Source of the DNA: Lachnospiraceae bacterium
GTDB lineage: Bacteria; Bacillota; Clostridia; Lachnospirales; Lachnospiraceae
Assembly: GCA_017417105.1 (NCBI GenBank)
Contig: JAFPZU010000096.1
Location: 1-43,425 of the forward strand
Direction: 5' to 3'
DNA: 43,425 bases
Shown piece after piece: positions 18,387 to 27,406 of the stretch; the stretch's first letter is position 1, and every line of letters begins with the position of its first letter. The notes beneath the pieces were generated by a model. That model did no database searches. It saw nothing but the letters and a program-made list of their open reading frames with translations, and was not told the origin of the DNA. Made by a program: the position numbers and the translations under genes.

Positions 18387-18767
18387 ATGAGAAAGAACAG
18401 TACAAAGAACAACAGGATAAATTCTGAAGTGCAAAAGGCGCTTTCTTCAATACTGCGCACCGTCAAGGATCCGAGGGTGGATCCTTTGGTGTCGGTAACG
18501 GAGGTCATAGTGGCTCCGGATCTTAAGACCTGTAAGGTCTATGTATCGGTGCTGTCCGATGAGGGGGCGGAGACCATAAAGGGACTTGAGAGCGCCGAGG
18601 GATACATAAGGCATGAGCTTGCAAGGGAAGTGAACCTAAGGAACACTCCCGAGCTTACTTTCGTGCTTGATACTTCCATAAGCTATGGCGCCCACATGTC
18701 AAAGCGCATAGAGGAAGTAATGGCAGAGGACGATCTAAGCCGTGCCGGAAGGGATGAAAATGATTGA
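18387..18767 (+). CDS. rbfA: 30S ribosome-binding factor RbfA
   Basis: RbfA is a small KH-fold protein needed for late 16S rRNA maturation. The 126-residue product has the usual length. It shows NRINSEVQKALSSIL near the start, then DPRV, VTEVIVAPDLKTCKVYVSVL, and the C-terminal LRNTPELTFVLDTSISYGAHMSKRIEE segment (18634-18717), all typical. It begins 11 nt after infB and overlaps nrnA by 8 nt, consistent with one polycistronic unit. Confidence 0.94.
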   Translation: MRKNSTKNNRINSEVQKALSSILRTVKDPRVDPLVSVTEVIVAPDLKTCKVYVSVLSDEGAETIKGLESAEGYIRHELAREVNLRNTPELTFVLDTSISYGAHMSKRIEEVMAEDDLSRAGRDEND

Positions 18768-19743
18768 TTTAAGAAGCATATGTGAAGACAAGCAGAGTAT
18801 AGCCATAAGCTCACATATACGGCCCGACGGAGATGCTTTCGGCTCGACTTTGGGACTGTACAGTTTCCTTAAAAAGAAATACCCGGATAAGAGGATAGAG
18901 CTGTATCTTATAGATCCGAACCCGCTCTTTTCGTTCCTGCCGGGATATGAGGAGATAAAAAGCGATCCTTCGGATGAAGCTTTTGATCTTTTTATCGCCC
19001 TTGACCTGGGAGACAGAGAGAGGCTCGGAAAGAATAAAGGTCTGCTTGATAATGCAGGGGAGAGGGTCTGCATTGACCATCATCTTGATTATACGGGGAT
19101 AGCAACCGAGAATAACTCATATGTGGTTCCCGAGGCTTCTTCGACTGCTGAACTCGTATACAATGTAATAGGGGCTGATGAGATAGATGATAACTCTGCC
19201 ATCTGCCTCTATACCGGGATAATCTCCGATACCGGAGTGTTCCAGTATTCATGCACTTCAAGCAGGACGATGGAGATAGCTGGACATCTTATGACCTTTA
19301 ACTTTGACCATTCAAAGGTTGTGAGCGAATCATTCTTTGAGAAGACCTACAGACAGAACCTGCTTCTTGGAAGATCGCTTCTTGAGAGTATCCTGCTTAT
19401 GGATAAGAAGGTGATAGTTTCTGTCATCACCCAAAGGACTTTACGATTCTACAATGCAACAACAAAGGATCTGGAAGGGATAGTAAGCCAGCTTAGGAAT
19501 ACCAAAGGCGTTGATGTTGCGATCTTTATGTATGAAACTGCAACGGGGGAGTTCAAGGTGTCCCTCCGCTCAAATGAGAATATTAATGTTGCACGTATCG
19601 CAGCGAAGCTTGGAGGAGGCGGACATGAGAGAGCTGCAGGGCTTAATATGTCCGGAAGCTTCTATGATGTGGTGAATAACGTAACTGCCGAGATAGAAAA
19701 GCAGTACCAGGAAAAAGAAGCAGAGAGTGGGCAGCAGGGATAA
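18760..19743 (+). CDS. nrnA: DHH-family phosphoesterase, NrnA-like oligoribonuclease/pAp phosphatase
   Basis: NrnA degrades short RNA oligonucleotides and dephosphorylates 3'-phosphoadenosine 5'-phosphate in organisms lacking Orn. The 327-residue protein shows the DHH signatures SHIRPDGDAFGS, FIALDLGDRERLG, CIDHHLDYTG and TGIISDTGVFQY, and the C-terminal DHHA1 motif GGGGHERAAG. I chose ATG 18760 because GGAAGGG (18747-18753) lies at a good distance. GTG 18742 and ATG 18754 are alternatives. It overlaps rbfA by 8 nt and truB by 17 nt. Its place between rbfA and truB is normal for Firmicutes. Confidence 0.9.
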   Translation: MIDLRSICEDKQSIAISSHIRPDGDAFGSTLGLYSFLKKKYPDKRIELYLIDPNPLFSFLPGYEEIKSDPSDEAFDLFIALDLGDRERLGKNKGLLDNAGERVCIDHHLDYTGIATENNSYVVPEASSTAELVYNVIGADEIDDNSAICLYTGIISDTGVFQYSCTSSRTMEIAGHLMTFNFDHSKVVSESFFEKTYRQNLLLGRSLLESILLMDKKVIVSVITQRTLRFYNATTKDLEGIVSQLRNTKGVDVAIFMYETATGEFKVSLRSNENINVARIAAKLGGGGHERAAGLNMSGSFYDVVNNVTAEIEKQYQEKEAESGQQG

Positions 19744-20638
19744 GGACGCATATAACGGGGTTCTGCCCGTAAAGAAGGAGAGAGGCTTTACATCAAATGA
19801 CGTGGTGGCAAAGCTTCGGGGGATCCTTAAGATGAAGAGGATCGGGCATACGGGAACCCTTGATCCGGAAGCGACAGGAGTGCTTCCCATATGCCTTGGG
19901 AAGGCAACGAAGCTTTCCGGATATCTTACAGATACGGATAAGACCTACAGCTGTGTGGCAAGGCTTGGAGTTGAAACTGACACGGAAGATCTTACGGGCA
20001 AGGTTCTTAAAACCTCAGACTGCAGCGGGATAGAGGATTCAGAGGTGAGTCGGGCGCTGCTTGACTTTATCGGAGATTATGATCAGATACCGCCCATGTA
20101 CTCCGCAAAGAAGGTTGGCGGGAAAAAGCTCTATGAGCTTGCAAGAGGGGGCATAGAGATAGAGAGAAAGCCCTGTCCAGTAAAGATTTATGACATACGG
20201 GATATTGAAGCGGCGCTCGATCAGGATGAAAAGAAGGTGTCCTTTACAGTGGACTGTTCCAAGGGAACCTATATAAGATCCTTATGCAGGGATCTTGGGA
20301 TAAAGCTTGGCATCGGGGCTTCAATGGAAAGCCTTGTAAGGACAAGAGCCTGCGGCATCGGGATAGATGAGTGCCTTACCCTTAAGGAGATCGAAGACAG
20401 GGTGGCATCGTATGAGGGGATAGAAGGGATACTTCTTCCTCCGGATCATTTTTTCATCGATCTTGAAAGCTTTACGGTTTCCGGTCAGACGGAAAAAATG
20501 GTTCGAAACGGGAATATATTCAAAGTATCCGGCATGTCGGACGGAAGATACAGGGTATATCTTTCTGACGGATCGTTTGCGGGAATATACGGGGTAACAG
20601 GAAGCGAGGCAAGGCTTTGCAGATCGTTTCAGGGATAG
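19727..20638 (+). CDS. truB: tRNA pseudouridine-55 synthase TruB
   Basis: TruB makes the universal pseudouridine 55 in the tRNA T loop. The 303-residue product has the catalytic motif GHTGTLDPEATGVLP with nucleophile Asp46, the KTYSC strand, PPMYSAKKVGGKKLYELAR, and CSKGTYIRSLCRDLG, in family order, followed by a short C-terminal PUA-like region. It starts at GTG 19727 within nrnA, preceded by GGAAAAAGAAG. No in-frame ATG lies ahead of the conserved part, so GTG is well supported. It overlaps ribF by 22 nt. Confidence 0.94.
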   Translation: MGSRDKDAYNGVLPVKKERGFTSNDVVAKLRGILKMKRIGHTGTLDPEATGVLPICLGKATKLSGYLTDTDKTYSCVARLGVETDTEDLTGKVLKTSDCSGIEDSEVSRALLDFIGDYDQIPPMYSAKKVGGKKLYELARGGIEIERKPCPVKIYDIRDIEAALDQDEKKVSFTVDCSKGTYIRSLCRDLGIKLGIGASMESLVRTRACGIGIDECLTLKEIEDRVASYEGIEGILLPPDHFFIDLESFTVSGQTEKMVRNGNIFKVSGMSDGRYRVYLSDGSFAGIYGVTGSEARLCRSFQG

Positions 20639-21525
20639 ATAAAAATGTGCGTACCGCCATTGCCATAGGCAAGTTTGACGGGGTTCATAAGGGACACATG
20701 AAGCTCCTTCATGAGATAATATCTCACAGGGATGAGGGGCTTCTTCCCCTGGTCTTTACCTTTAAGGGCTCGGTTTCCGACTTTTATTCGGGGAATAAAA
20801 GCATGGTTCTGACTACCGATGAGGAAAAGCTTAAGCTTCTTGAGGACGCGGGGATAGGAAGCGTTTATATGATGTCCATCAATAAGGACACTGTTTCCTA
20901 TGATCCCGAGGCTTTTGTAAGGGAGATACTTGTGGAGAAGCTTCACGCGGGGCTTATAGCCGCGGGAGGCGATCTTTCTTTCGGATATAAGGGAAGAGGG
21001 AATATGTCTCTTCTTGAGAGGCTTTCTGAGGGCGGAGCGCTTTACAGGACTGCTGCCATTGAAAAGGTTAAGCATGAGGATCAGGTTATAAGCTCAACGC
21101 TTATAAGAAACGAGGTTTCTTCAGGAAACATGGAAAGGGCAGGCGCCATGCTGGGGCGGGCTTATTCCCTTGAAGGAATGGTGGTACACGGAAAGAAGCT
21201 TGGGCGTACCATAGGGATACCTACGGCAAACGTGATACCTGATGATGAGAAGCTCATGCCGCCCTTCGGGGTTTATTCCTCAGTAGTTGAGCTTGGGGAC
21301 AGACAGTTTAAGGGAATAACAAATATCGGGGTGAAGCCCACGGTATCGGATGAGCCTTGCGTTACGGCGGAGACTCATATTTTTGACTTTGATGAGGATA
21401 TTTACGGAGCCGGGATAAGGGTATCACTTGTCCGCTTTGTAAGACCTGAAAAGAAGTTCGGGGATATTGATTCCCTGAAAGAACAGATGCTGACTGATAT
21501 AACGGGAATAAGAAACTCAGCCTGA
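20617..21525 (+). CDS. ribF: Bifunctional riboflavin kinase/FAD synthetase RibF
   Basis: RibF phosphorylates riboflavin to FMN and adenylates FMN to FAD. The 302-residue protein has the nucleotidyltransferase half (AIGKFDGVHKGHMKLL, then AAGGDLSFGYKGRGN, SSTLIR) and the flavokinase half (GKKLGRTIGIPTANV, GVYSS, NIGVKPT, and a C-terminal RPEKKFGDIDSLKEQM). The start is TTG 20617 behind GCGAGG, inside truB. An ATG start would remove conserved residues, so TTG fits best. No FMN riboswitch is seen upstream, as expected for a gene inside this operon. It is the last gene of the operon here. Confidence 0.93.
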   Translation: MQIVSGIDKNVRTAIAIGKFDGVHKGHMKLLHEIISHRDEGLLPLVFTFKGSVSDFYSGNKSMVLTTDEEKLKLLEDAGIGSVYMMSINKDTVSYDPEAFVREILVEKLHAGLIAAGGDLSFGYKGRGNMSLLERLSEGGALYRTAAIEKVKHEDQVISSTLIRNEVSSGNMERAGAMLGRAYSLEGMVVHGKKLGRTIGIPTANVIPDDEKLMPPFGVYSSVVELGDRQFKGITNIGVKPTVSDEPCVTAETHIFDFDEDIYGAGIRVSLVRFVRPEKKFGDIDSLKEQMLTDITGIRNSA

Positions 21526-21567
21526 ATTCTTTGCAGACGAAACGTATTTGACAGGCACAGCATTAAG

Positions 21568-21721
21568 GATCTGTGCAACAATTAATTTACATATTACTTG
21601 TCTTTCTTGCCGATAGCACCTGGGTAAAATTGCTTACATAGCCCGCTATGCGCACAATTTTACCCAGGCACTCTCGACAAGAAATTCGGCGTAATATTGT
21701 AAATTAATTTCTGCACAGCTC
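21568..21721. mobile_element. 154-bp MITE-like element, type M (copy A)
   Basis: The ends GATCTGTGCAAC and GTTC-like inverse form terminal inverted repeats matching 20 of 23 bases (21568-21590 with the complement of 21699-21721). The element is flanked by TTAAG (21563-21567) and CTAAG (21722-21726), a likely target duplication. The centre folds into CCTGGGTAAAATTG/CAATTTTACCCAGG (14 bp) around CATAG-CCCG-CTATG. It encodes no protein. Its length, end sequence, central TAGCCCGCTA and TAAG flanks are shared with the element at 27472-27623, although most of the stem sequence differs. Confidence 0.65.
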
Positions 21722-21746
21722 CTAAGATGGGATTTACGGGCTGGAC

Positions 21747-21852
21747 ATATACTGGTTAACGTTAATGAGTGCCGAAGGCACGAATTTAGGTTAACCGCAT
21801 ATACCGCGGAACAGATTTTTAAATCGGCAGTTAATTTTGTTCGCGAGTATAA
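21747..21852 (+). repeat. 106-bp interspersed repeat R2, copy A
   Basis: This block matches 29959-30064 on the opposite strand with about three mismatches in 106 nt. It contains an outer palindrome pair (GGTTAAC/GTTAACC), a tight hairpin (GTGCC-GAA-GGCAC at 21770-21782) and an end, TCGCGAGTATAA, that is -10-like. No coding potential is seen. Together with the MITE-like element it fills the gap between ribF and the phosphate transporter gene. Confidence 0.8.
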
Positions 21853-21892
21853 AACCGGCTGATTTGGAATCGACTGACCTTGGAGGTTTAAT

Positions 21893-23566
21893 ATGAATTT
21901 AGCGATCACGCTTCAGATGATGGGAGGCTTGGGACTTTTCCTTTACGGGATGAAGGTCATGAGCGACAGCATTGAAAACGCGGCGGGAGCACAGCTTCGT
22001 GGCATCCTGGAGAGGATTACGACAAACCGCTTTATGGGTATGATAGTCGGTGTGCTCTTCACGGCGGCGATCCAGTCATCAAGTGCCTGTACGGTCATGG
22101 TCGTATCCTTTGTAAACTCCGGACTAATGAATCTGTACCAGGCGGCGGGAGTCATCTTCGGAGCAAACATCGGTACCACGGTGACTTCACAGCTTGTTTC
22201 CTTCAATCTCTCCGAGTATGCTCCGGTTTTTCTTCTTATCGGCATACTGATCGTAATGTTTTCCAAGAATACAAAGATAAAGAAGTGGGCGATGGTGCTC
22301 GTTGGATTTGGTGTTCTTTTCCTGGGACTTTCCACGATGTCTGATTCCATGTCGGGAATAAAGGATAATCCCAAGGTCATGGAGATCCTGGGATCCCTGC
22401 AGAATCCCCTGCTGGCGATAGTAGTGGGCGCGTTGCTTACAGCGATAATAGAGAGTTCTTCCGTTACCGTATCCATAATCCTCCTTTTATGCAAGGGCGG
22501 ACTCATGGATATCCACATCTGTCTTTTCATGATTCTTGGCTGTAATATCGGAGCCTGCGCCCCGGCGCTTCTTACAGGATCACAGGGTAAGAAGGATGCG
22601 AAGAGGGCCGCGCTTATACATCTGTATTTCAATATAATAGGTACTATCATAATGTATGTAATCCTGATGTTTGCGGAAGATCAGGTGATAACGATGTTAA
22701 AGGCCATAAGCGGTGGGGATCTCGGGCGTGAGATAGCCAATGCCCATACGATATTCAAGATCTTCCAGGTGGCGATCCTGCTGCCTTTCAGCACTCCTAT
22801 AGTTAAGCTTACCTACCTTACGGTTCCCGGAGAGGACGAGGATGCGGGCTACAGGGCGCAGTACACGCTCCAGTACATCGGGGAGAAAGTGGTGTTTTCG
22901 CCTGCTACCGCGGTAGTCGATGCCATACGGGAGCTTGAGCGTATGGGAAGCCTTGCTTCAGAGAATATAAACCGGGCCATGAATGCCCTTATTACTTTGG
23001 ATCATGAGGACATTGAAGAGGTTTACGAGGTTGAGAAGAATATCAATTTCTTAAACCGTTCCATTGTTAATTATCTCGTTAAGGTCGGGCAGATGAACCT
23101 GCCGGTGGATGACAGACGTCAGATCGGCGCGCTTTTCCATGTGGCCAATGATATAGAGCGCATCGGAGATCATGCGGAGAATGTGGCGGATGCCGCAAGG
23201 CAGAGAGAGGAGAAGGGGATAAACTTTTCCAAGGATGCCCAGCGCGAGATGGGTGAGCTTTTGGGGCTTGTGAATGAGGCCGTGCAGTATGCCATGGACA
23301 GTTTTGCCGGCAATGGGAATGTGGATGAGAAGATTGCTCTTGTGCAGGAGCTTGAGGAGAAGATAGATGTGAAGGAGCGGGAGCTTCAGAACAGGCATGT
23401 GAAGAGGCTTGAGAAGAATGAGTGCTCCGCTGAGGCCGGGATGCTGTTTTCGGATATCATCTCCGGGCTTGAGAGGGTGGCGGATCATGCCACGAATATT
23501 GCTTATGCGATAAGGGATTCCGAGCAGGAGGATATGACGGTTAAGCAGGCGGCGGTCAGGGCTTGA
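21893..23566 (+). CDS. Na+/phosphate cotransporter family protein with C-terminal PhoU-like domain
   Basis: The 557-residue protein belongs to the Na/Pi cotransporter (NptA/PF02690) family. It has two inverted membrane repeats, each with the QSSS/ESSS substrate motif (AAIQSSSACTVMVVSF near residue 60, IIESSSVTVSIILL near 190). GANIGTT and GCNIGAC follow these as usual. Residues about 355-545 are helical and PhoU-like (IERIGDHAENVAD, LERVADHATNIAYAIRD). Such fusions are thought to mediate Na+-driven phosphate movement and its control. Its ATG follows CTTGGAGG. It sits between ribF and rpsO, flanked upstream by two repeat elements. Confidence 0.9.
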   Translation: MNLAITLQMMGGLGLFLYGMKVMSDSIENAAGAQLRGILERITTNRFMGMIVGVLFTAAIQSSSACTVMVVSFVNSGLMNLYQAAGVIFGANIGTTVTSQLVSFNLSEYAPVFLLIGILIVMFSKNTKIKKWAMVLVGFGVLFLGLSTMSDSMSGIKDNPKVMEILGSLQNPLLAIVVGALLTAIIESSSVTVSIILLLCKGGLMDIHICLFMILGCNIGACAPALLTGSQGKKDAKRAALIHLYFNIIGTIIMYVILMFAEDQVITMLKAISGGDLGREIANAHTIFKIFQVAILLPFSTPIVKLTYLTVPGEDEDAGYRAQYTLQYIGEKVVFSPATAVVDAIRELERMGSLASENINRAMNALITLDHEDIEEVYEVEKNINFLNRSIVNYLVKVGQMNLPVDDRRQIGALFHVANDIERIGDHAENVADAARQREEKGINFSKDAQREMGELLGLVNEAVQYAMDSFAGNGNVDEKIALVQELEEKIDVKERELQNRHVKRLEKNECSAEAGMLFSDIISGLERVADHATNIAYAIRDSEQEDMTVKQAAVRA

Positions 23567-23637
23567 TTGGGGCTGAAGAATTGTGGCTAAGGCTTGCAGG
23601 GCGTTTGGGTGCTTGAGTGAGATTGGTGCTTTTCGGT

Positions 23638-24723
23638 ATGAGAGATTGCATTAATAAAATCGTATATTGCGGTGTGCTTTGTCTTCTGGGGCTTGTATTT
23701 TGGACCCAGGGGGTTTTTGCGTCTACTTCAGGGGAGTTGTATACGGCGGGGGCTACAAGGGTCATGGAGACCGGGAAGATGGAGACCGTGTCGGCGGAGA
23801 AGATACTTACAAGTACCGCGGGATCCGGGGACGTGGAGTCTGCTTATAAGGCTGCGCTTAATGTGCAGAAGGAAGAGGTTATAGCGGGATATACGAATCT
23901 TGGCATCGCTAATGTGACGGATCATTTAAATGTCAGGAAGGAAGCGAATGAGGAGTCGGAGCTTATCGGTAAGATGACCAAGAATGCGGCCTGTGAGATT
24001 CAGGAGATTGATGGAGCCTGGGCTCATATCAAGTCGGGGAAGGTTGACGGGTATGTCAGCACGGAGTTTCTGCTTACGGGGGAGGAAGCAAAGACCAGAG
24101 CCATGCAGGTTATGCGGCTTGTGGCTACTGTTACGACGACTACCCTTTTCGTGAGAGAGAATCCGAATACTAATTCCACCATTCTTACCATGGTTCCCAT
24201 TGAGGAGAAGCTGGATATCGTTGAGGGCAAGGAAGATGATGCCTGGGTCAGGATACAGATCGATGAGGATGAGGGGTATGTGAGCACTGATTATGTTGAG
24301 ATATCCCAGGAGCTTGACAAGGCAATGACCCTTAAGGAGCTTAAGTACGGGAGCGGGATGTCGGATACCCGTGTGTCTTTGGTCAACTATGCCATGCAGT
24401 TTATCGGAAATCCTTATGTCTGGGGCGGTACGAGCCTTACGAAGGGTGCGGACTGTTCAGGTTATGTGCAGTCGATATTCAGGAAGTATGGATATTCGCT
24501 TCCAAGGACATCAAGAGAGCAGGCAAGAGTAGGTACCAAGATAAGTCTTTCTGAGGCGAAGCCCGGGGATCTTGTATTCTACGGCAAGGGCGGAACCGTA
24601 AACCATGTGGGTATTTATATTGGAAACGGACAGATAGTCAATGCTTCCAACAGGAGAACGGGTATCAAGGTCAGCAATGCGACCTACCGTACGCCTTATG
24701 CGGTAAGAAGAATTTTGCCGTAA
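23638..24723 (+). CDS. Secreted SH3-domain NlpC/P60 cell-wall hydrolase
   Basis: The 361-residue protein begins with a signal peptide (hydrophobic IVYCGVLCLLGLVFW, cleavage likely near GVFAS). Two bacterial SH3 domains follow (about 85-140 and 155-220; NVRKEANEESELIGKM-like and LFVRENPNTNSTILTMV). A C-terminal NlpC/P60 peptidase domain comes last, with catalytic Cys273 (GADCSGYVQSIF) and His323 (VNHVGIYIGNG). It would cut peptide stems of peptidoglycan outside the cell. Start choice is uncertain: ATG 23638 has no clear RBS, and GTG 23617 in the same frame adds seven residues. It lies 71 nt after the phosphate transporter gene. Confidence 0.9.
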   Translation: MRDCINKIVYCGVLCLLGLVFWTQGVFASTSGELYTAGATRVMETGKMETVSAEKILTSTAGSGDVESAYKAALNVQKEEVIAGYTNLGIANVTDHLNVRKEANEESELIGKMTKNAACEIQEIDGAWAHIKSGKVDGYVSTEFLLTGEEAKTRAMQVMRLVATVTTTTLFVRENPNTNSTILTMVPIEEKLDIVEGKEDDAWVRIQIDEDEGYVSTDYVEISQELDKAMTLKELKYGSGMSDTRVSLVNYAMQFIGNPYVWGGTSLTKGADCSGYVQSIFRKYGYSLPRTSREQARVGTKISLSEAKPGDLVFYGKGGTVNHVGIYIGNGQIVNASNRRTGIKVSNATYRTPYAVRRILP

Positions 24724-24731
24724 AAGAGTGA

Positions 24732-24760
24732 TTGCTTTAATTACTTTTATATGTTAGTAT
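24732..24760 (+). promoter_or_regulatory. Candidate promoter for rpsO
   Basis: TTGCTT (24732-24737) and TAGTAT (24755-24760) are spaced 17 nt, shortly after the NlpC/P60 stop. Transcription from it gives a leader of about 115 nt. Confidence 0.55.
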
Positions 24761-24766
24761 AAGCGG

Positions 24767-24880
24767 GTTGTTTAGGAAAAAGCCTTTGCTTAGTGGATCG
24801 TGGTGTCTCGAATATATAACGGTCTGCCCGGTGAACGGCTCATCAGGGATGATTATCCCGTAAAGGAAAAGGAGACGAAG
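24767..24880 (+). promoter_or_regulatory. rpsO 5' leader, possible S15 autoregulatory RNA
   Basis: The leader has a GGGAT-GATT-ATCCC hairpin (24846-24859) close to the RBS and a CCG-GTGAA-CGG stem just upstream. S15 represses its own mRNA through leader structures in several bacteria. I see no conserved motif that proves it here. Confidence 0.3.
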
Positions 24881-25147
24881 ATGATAACGAAGGAAAAGAA
24901 AGCAGAGATTATCGAAAAGTATGCTGCAAAGCCCGGGGATACCGGTTCTCCCGAGGTTCAGATCGCTATCCTCACGGAGCGTATCAGGGAGCTTACAGAG
25001 CACTTGAAGAGTAATAACCATGACCACCATTCAAGACGCGGACTTTTGAAGATGGTCGGTAAGAGAAGGGGTCTTCTTGACTACCTCAAGAAGAAGGACA
25101 TCGAAAGGTACAGGGCTATCATAGAGAAGCTTGGTATCCGTAAGTAA
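24881..25147 (+). CDS. rpsO: 30S ribosomal protein S15
   Basis: S15 binds the central domain of 16S rRNA early in 30S assembly. The 88-residue product has the usual length and signatures: [54 protein letters not shown]. The start ATG 24881 follows AAGGAGACGAAG. The frame is open upstream to 24800, but that part is leader RNA. A terminator separates it from pnp, the usual downstream neighbour. Confidence 0.97.
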   Translation: MITKEKKAEIIEKYAAKPGDTGSPEVQIAILTERIRELTEHLKSNNHDHHSRRGLLKMVGKRRGLLDYLKKKDIERYRAIIEKLGIRK

Positions 25148-25155
25148 GGTATTAT

Positions 25156-25178
25156 GGGGCAGGATTTTTTCCTGCCCC
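25156..25178 (+). terminator. Terminator between rpsO and pnp
   Basis: GGGGCAGG (25156-25163) pairs with CCTGCCCC (25171-25178) across a T-rich loop. The tail is TATATATATG rather than a clean U-run, so termination may be partial and allow readthrough into pnp. Confidence 0.65.
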
Positions 25179-25298
25179 TATATATATGTCGCGATTACCT
25201 GATAATCAGGACGCGGAGCATCGATGGTGATGCAAGAAGGAGAAAACGGTCGGAGAATATGACCAGACAGCCACTTCCGTGGCAGAAGGAGAAATGAA

Positions 25299-27389
25299 AT
25301 GGCAGATTACAGAACTTACACAATGGAGCTTGCAGGCAAAACCCTTTCCATCGACATAGGCAGGGTCGGCAAGCAGGCGAACGGCTGTGCTTTCATGCAC
25401 TACGGAGATACTACGGTGCTCTGTACGGCTACGGCTTCCAAGGCACCCAGGGACGGGATTGATTTCTTCCCGCTTTCCGTGGAGTATGAGGAGAAGTTTT
25501 ATTCGGTAGGCAAGATGCCCGGAGGCTTCAATAAGAGAGAAGGAAAGGCTTCGGAAAATGCCGTTCTTACCTCACGTGTAATTGACAGGCCCATGAGACC
25601 TTTATTCCCGAAGGACTACAGAAATGACGTGACGCTTGACTGCATGGTCATGGCTGTGGATCCCGAGTGCAGACCCGAGCTTGTAGGCATGCTTGGAGCA
25701 TCACTTGCTACTACGATCTCCGACATACCTTTTGACGGTCCCTGCGCCATGACGCAGATCGGAATGAAGGATGGAGAGTTTATCGTAAATCCTTCACAGA
25801 AGGACTGGGACGAGGGAGATCTTGAGCTTACGGTGGCTTCAGTCGGACAGAAGGTCATCATGATCGAGGCAGGAGCCAATGAGATACCGGATGACAAGAT
25901 GCTTGAAGCTATTTATATGGCTCATGACGTTAACCTTAAGGTCATAGAGTTTTTCAAGGAGATCGCAGCCAAAGAGGGAAGGGAGAAGCATGAGTATGTT
26001 TCCTGCGCTATCCCTGAGGAGCTCTTTGAGGAGATAAAGAAGATCGTTCCTCCCGAAGAGATGGAGAAGGCGGTCTTTAATGATGACAAGCAGGCGAGAG
26101 AGGCGGCTGTTGCCGAGGTTCAGGAGAAGATCCAGCAGGCTCTTGCCGATAACGAAGAGTGGTCAGCTCTTGTACCGGATGCTGTATATCAGTATCAGAA
26201 GAAGACGGTAAGAAAGATGATCCTTAAGGATCACAAGAGACCTGACGGCAGGGAGATCAAGCAGATAAGGCCTCTTGCCGCAGAGGTTGATATCATTCCC
26301 AGAACCCACGGCTCAGCCATGTTTACAAGAGGACAGACCCAGATCTGCGATATCATAACTCTGGCTCCCCTTTCCGAGAAGCAGAAGGTTGACGGACTTG
26401 ATGTTAATATAACCGAGAAGAGATATATCCATCAGTACAATTTCCCTTCTTATTCCGTAGGTGAGACCAAGGTCTCGAGAGGTCCCGGACGTCGTGAGAT
26501 CGGTCACGGAGCTCTTGCGGAGAAGGCGCTTATTCCCATGCTTCCTTCAGAGGAGGAGTTCCCTTACGCTATCCGTGCGGTATCCGAGACTTTTGAGTCA
26601 AACGGATCAACCTCCCAGGCTTCCGTATGCGCATCCTGTATGGCGCTCATGGCTGCCGGCGTACCGCTTAAAAAGCAGGTGGCAGGTATTTCCTGCGGTC
26701 TGGTTACCGGGGATACGGATGATGATTTCATTGTCCTTACCGATATACAGGGACTTGAGGATTTCTTCGGAGACATGGACTTCAAGGTAGCAGGTACTCA
26801 TGAGGGAATAACCGCTATTCAGATGGATATCAAGATCCACGGTCTTACAAGGCCCATCGTTGAGCAGGCTATAAGGCAGTGTCATGAGGCCAGGGATTAT
26901 ATCATGAACGAGGTCATGACTCCCGCTATAGCCGAGCCCAGGAAGCAGGTTTCCAAGTATGCTCCGAAGATCATTCAGATCACCATCGATCCCGAGAAGA
27001 TCGGCGATGTTGTCGGACAGAGGGGCAAGACCATCAATGAGATCATTGCCCGCACCGGCGTTAAGATCGATATCACCGATGACGGCGCAGTTTCTGTCTG
27101 CGGTACCGATCAGGAGAATATGGACAAGGCCATCGAGATGGTTCAGATGATCGCTTCTGATTATGAGGAAGGTCAGTTCTATGAGGGAACTGTCGTATCC
27201 ATCAAAGAATTCGGTGCTTTCGTTGAGTTTGCTCCCGGCAAGGAGGGAATGGTTCACATTTCAAAGATTGCCGATCGCAGGATCAACCGCGTCGAGGATG
27301 TCTTAACCCTCGGCGACCATGTAAAAGTAAAATGCCTCGGCAAAGACCGCATGGGGCGCATGAGCTTCTCTATCAAGGATGCAAAATAA
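25299..27389 (+). CDS. pnp: Polyribonucleotide nucleotidyltransferase (PNPase)
   Basis: PNPase degrades RNA 3' to 5' by phosphorolysis. The 696-residue protein has two RNase PH-like cores (about 10-220 and 310-545), the second with GDTDDDFIVLTDIQGLEDFFGDMDFK containing the catalytic acidic residues near 490-495 (25299-based frame, 26710-26790). A KH domain (about 555-615, GDVVGQRGKTINEI) and an S1 domain (about 622-692, GTVVSIKEFGAFVEF) follow. ATG 25299 is preceded by AGAAGGAGAAATGAA. The 120-nt leader after the rpsO terminator holds small hairpins (for example GCCAC-TTCC-GTGGC) that could be control or processing sites. Confidence 0.97.
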   Translation: MADYRTYTMELAGKTLSIDIGRVGKQANGCAFMHYGDTTVLCTATASKAPRDGIDFFPLSVEYEEKFYSVGKMPGGFNKREGKASENAVLTSRVIDRPMRPLFPKDYRNDVTLDCMVMAVDPECRPELVGMLGASLATTISDIPFDGPCAMTQIGMKDGEFIVNPSQKDWDEGDLELTVASVGQKVIMIEAGANEIPDDKMLEAIYMAHDVNLKVIEFFKEIAAKEGREKHEYVSCAIPEELFEEIKKIVPPEEMEKAVFNDDKQAREAAVAEVQEKIQQALADNEEWSALVPDAVYQYQKKTVRKMILKDHKRPDGREIKQIRPLAAEVDIIPRTHGSAMFTRGQTQICDIITLAPLSEKQKVDGLDVNITEKRYIHQYNFPSYSVGETKVSRGPGRREIGHGALAEKALIPMLPSEEEFPYAIRAVSETFESNGSTSQASVCASCMALMAAGVPLKKQVAGISCGLVTGDTDDDFIVLTDIQGLEDFFGDMDFKVAGTHEGITAIQMDIKIHGLTRPIVEQAIRQCHEARDYIMNEVMTPAIAEPRKQVSKYAPKIIQITIDPEKIGDVVGQRGKTINEIIARTGVKIDITDDGAVSVCGTDQENMDKAIEMVQMIASDYEEGQFYEGTVVSIKEFGAFVEFAPGKEGMVHISKIADRRINRVEDVLTLGDHVKVKCLGKDRMGRMSFSIKDAK

Positions 27390-27406
27390 GCCACTGGCTC
27401 ATTTTG

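Noticed and set aside
20500-20640. FMN riboswitch ahead of ribF
   Set aside because: The upstream sequence is truB coding DNA and contains no riboswitch-like conserved loops; ribF overlaps truB.
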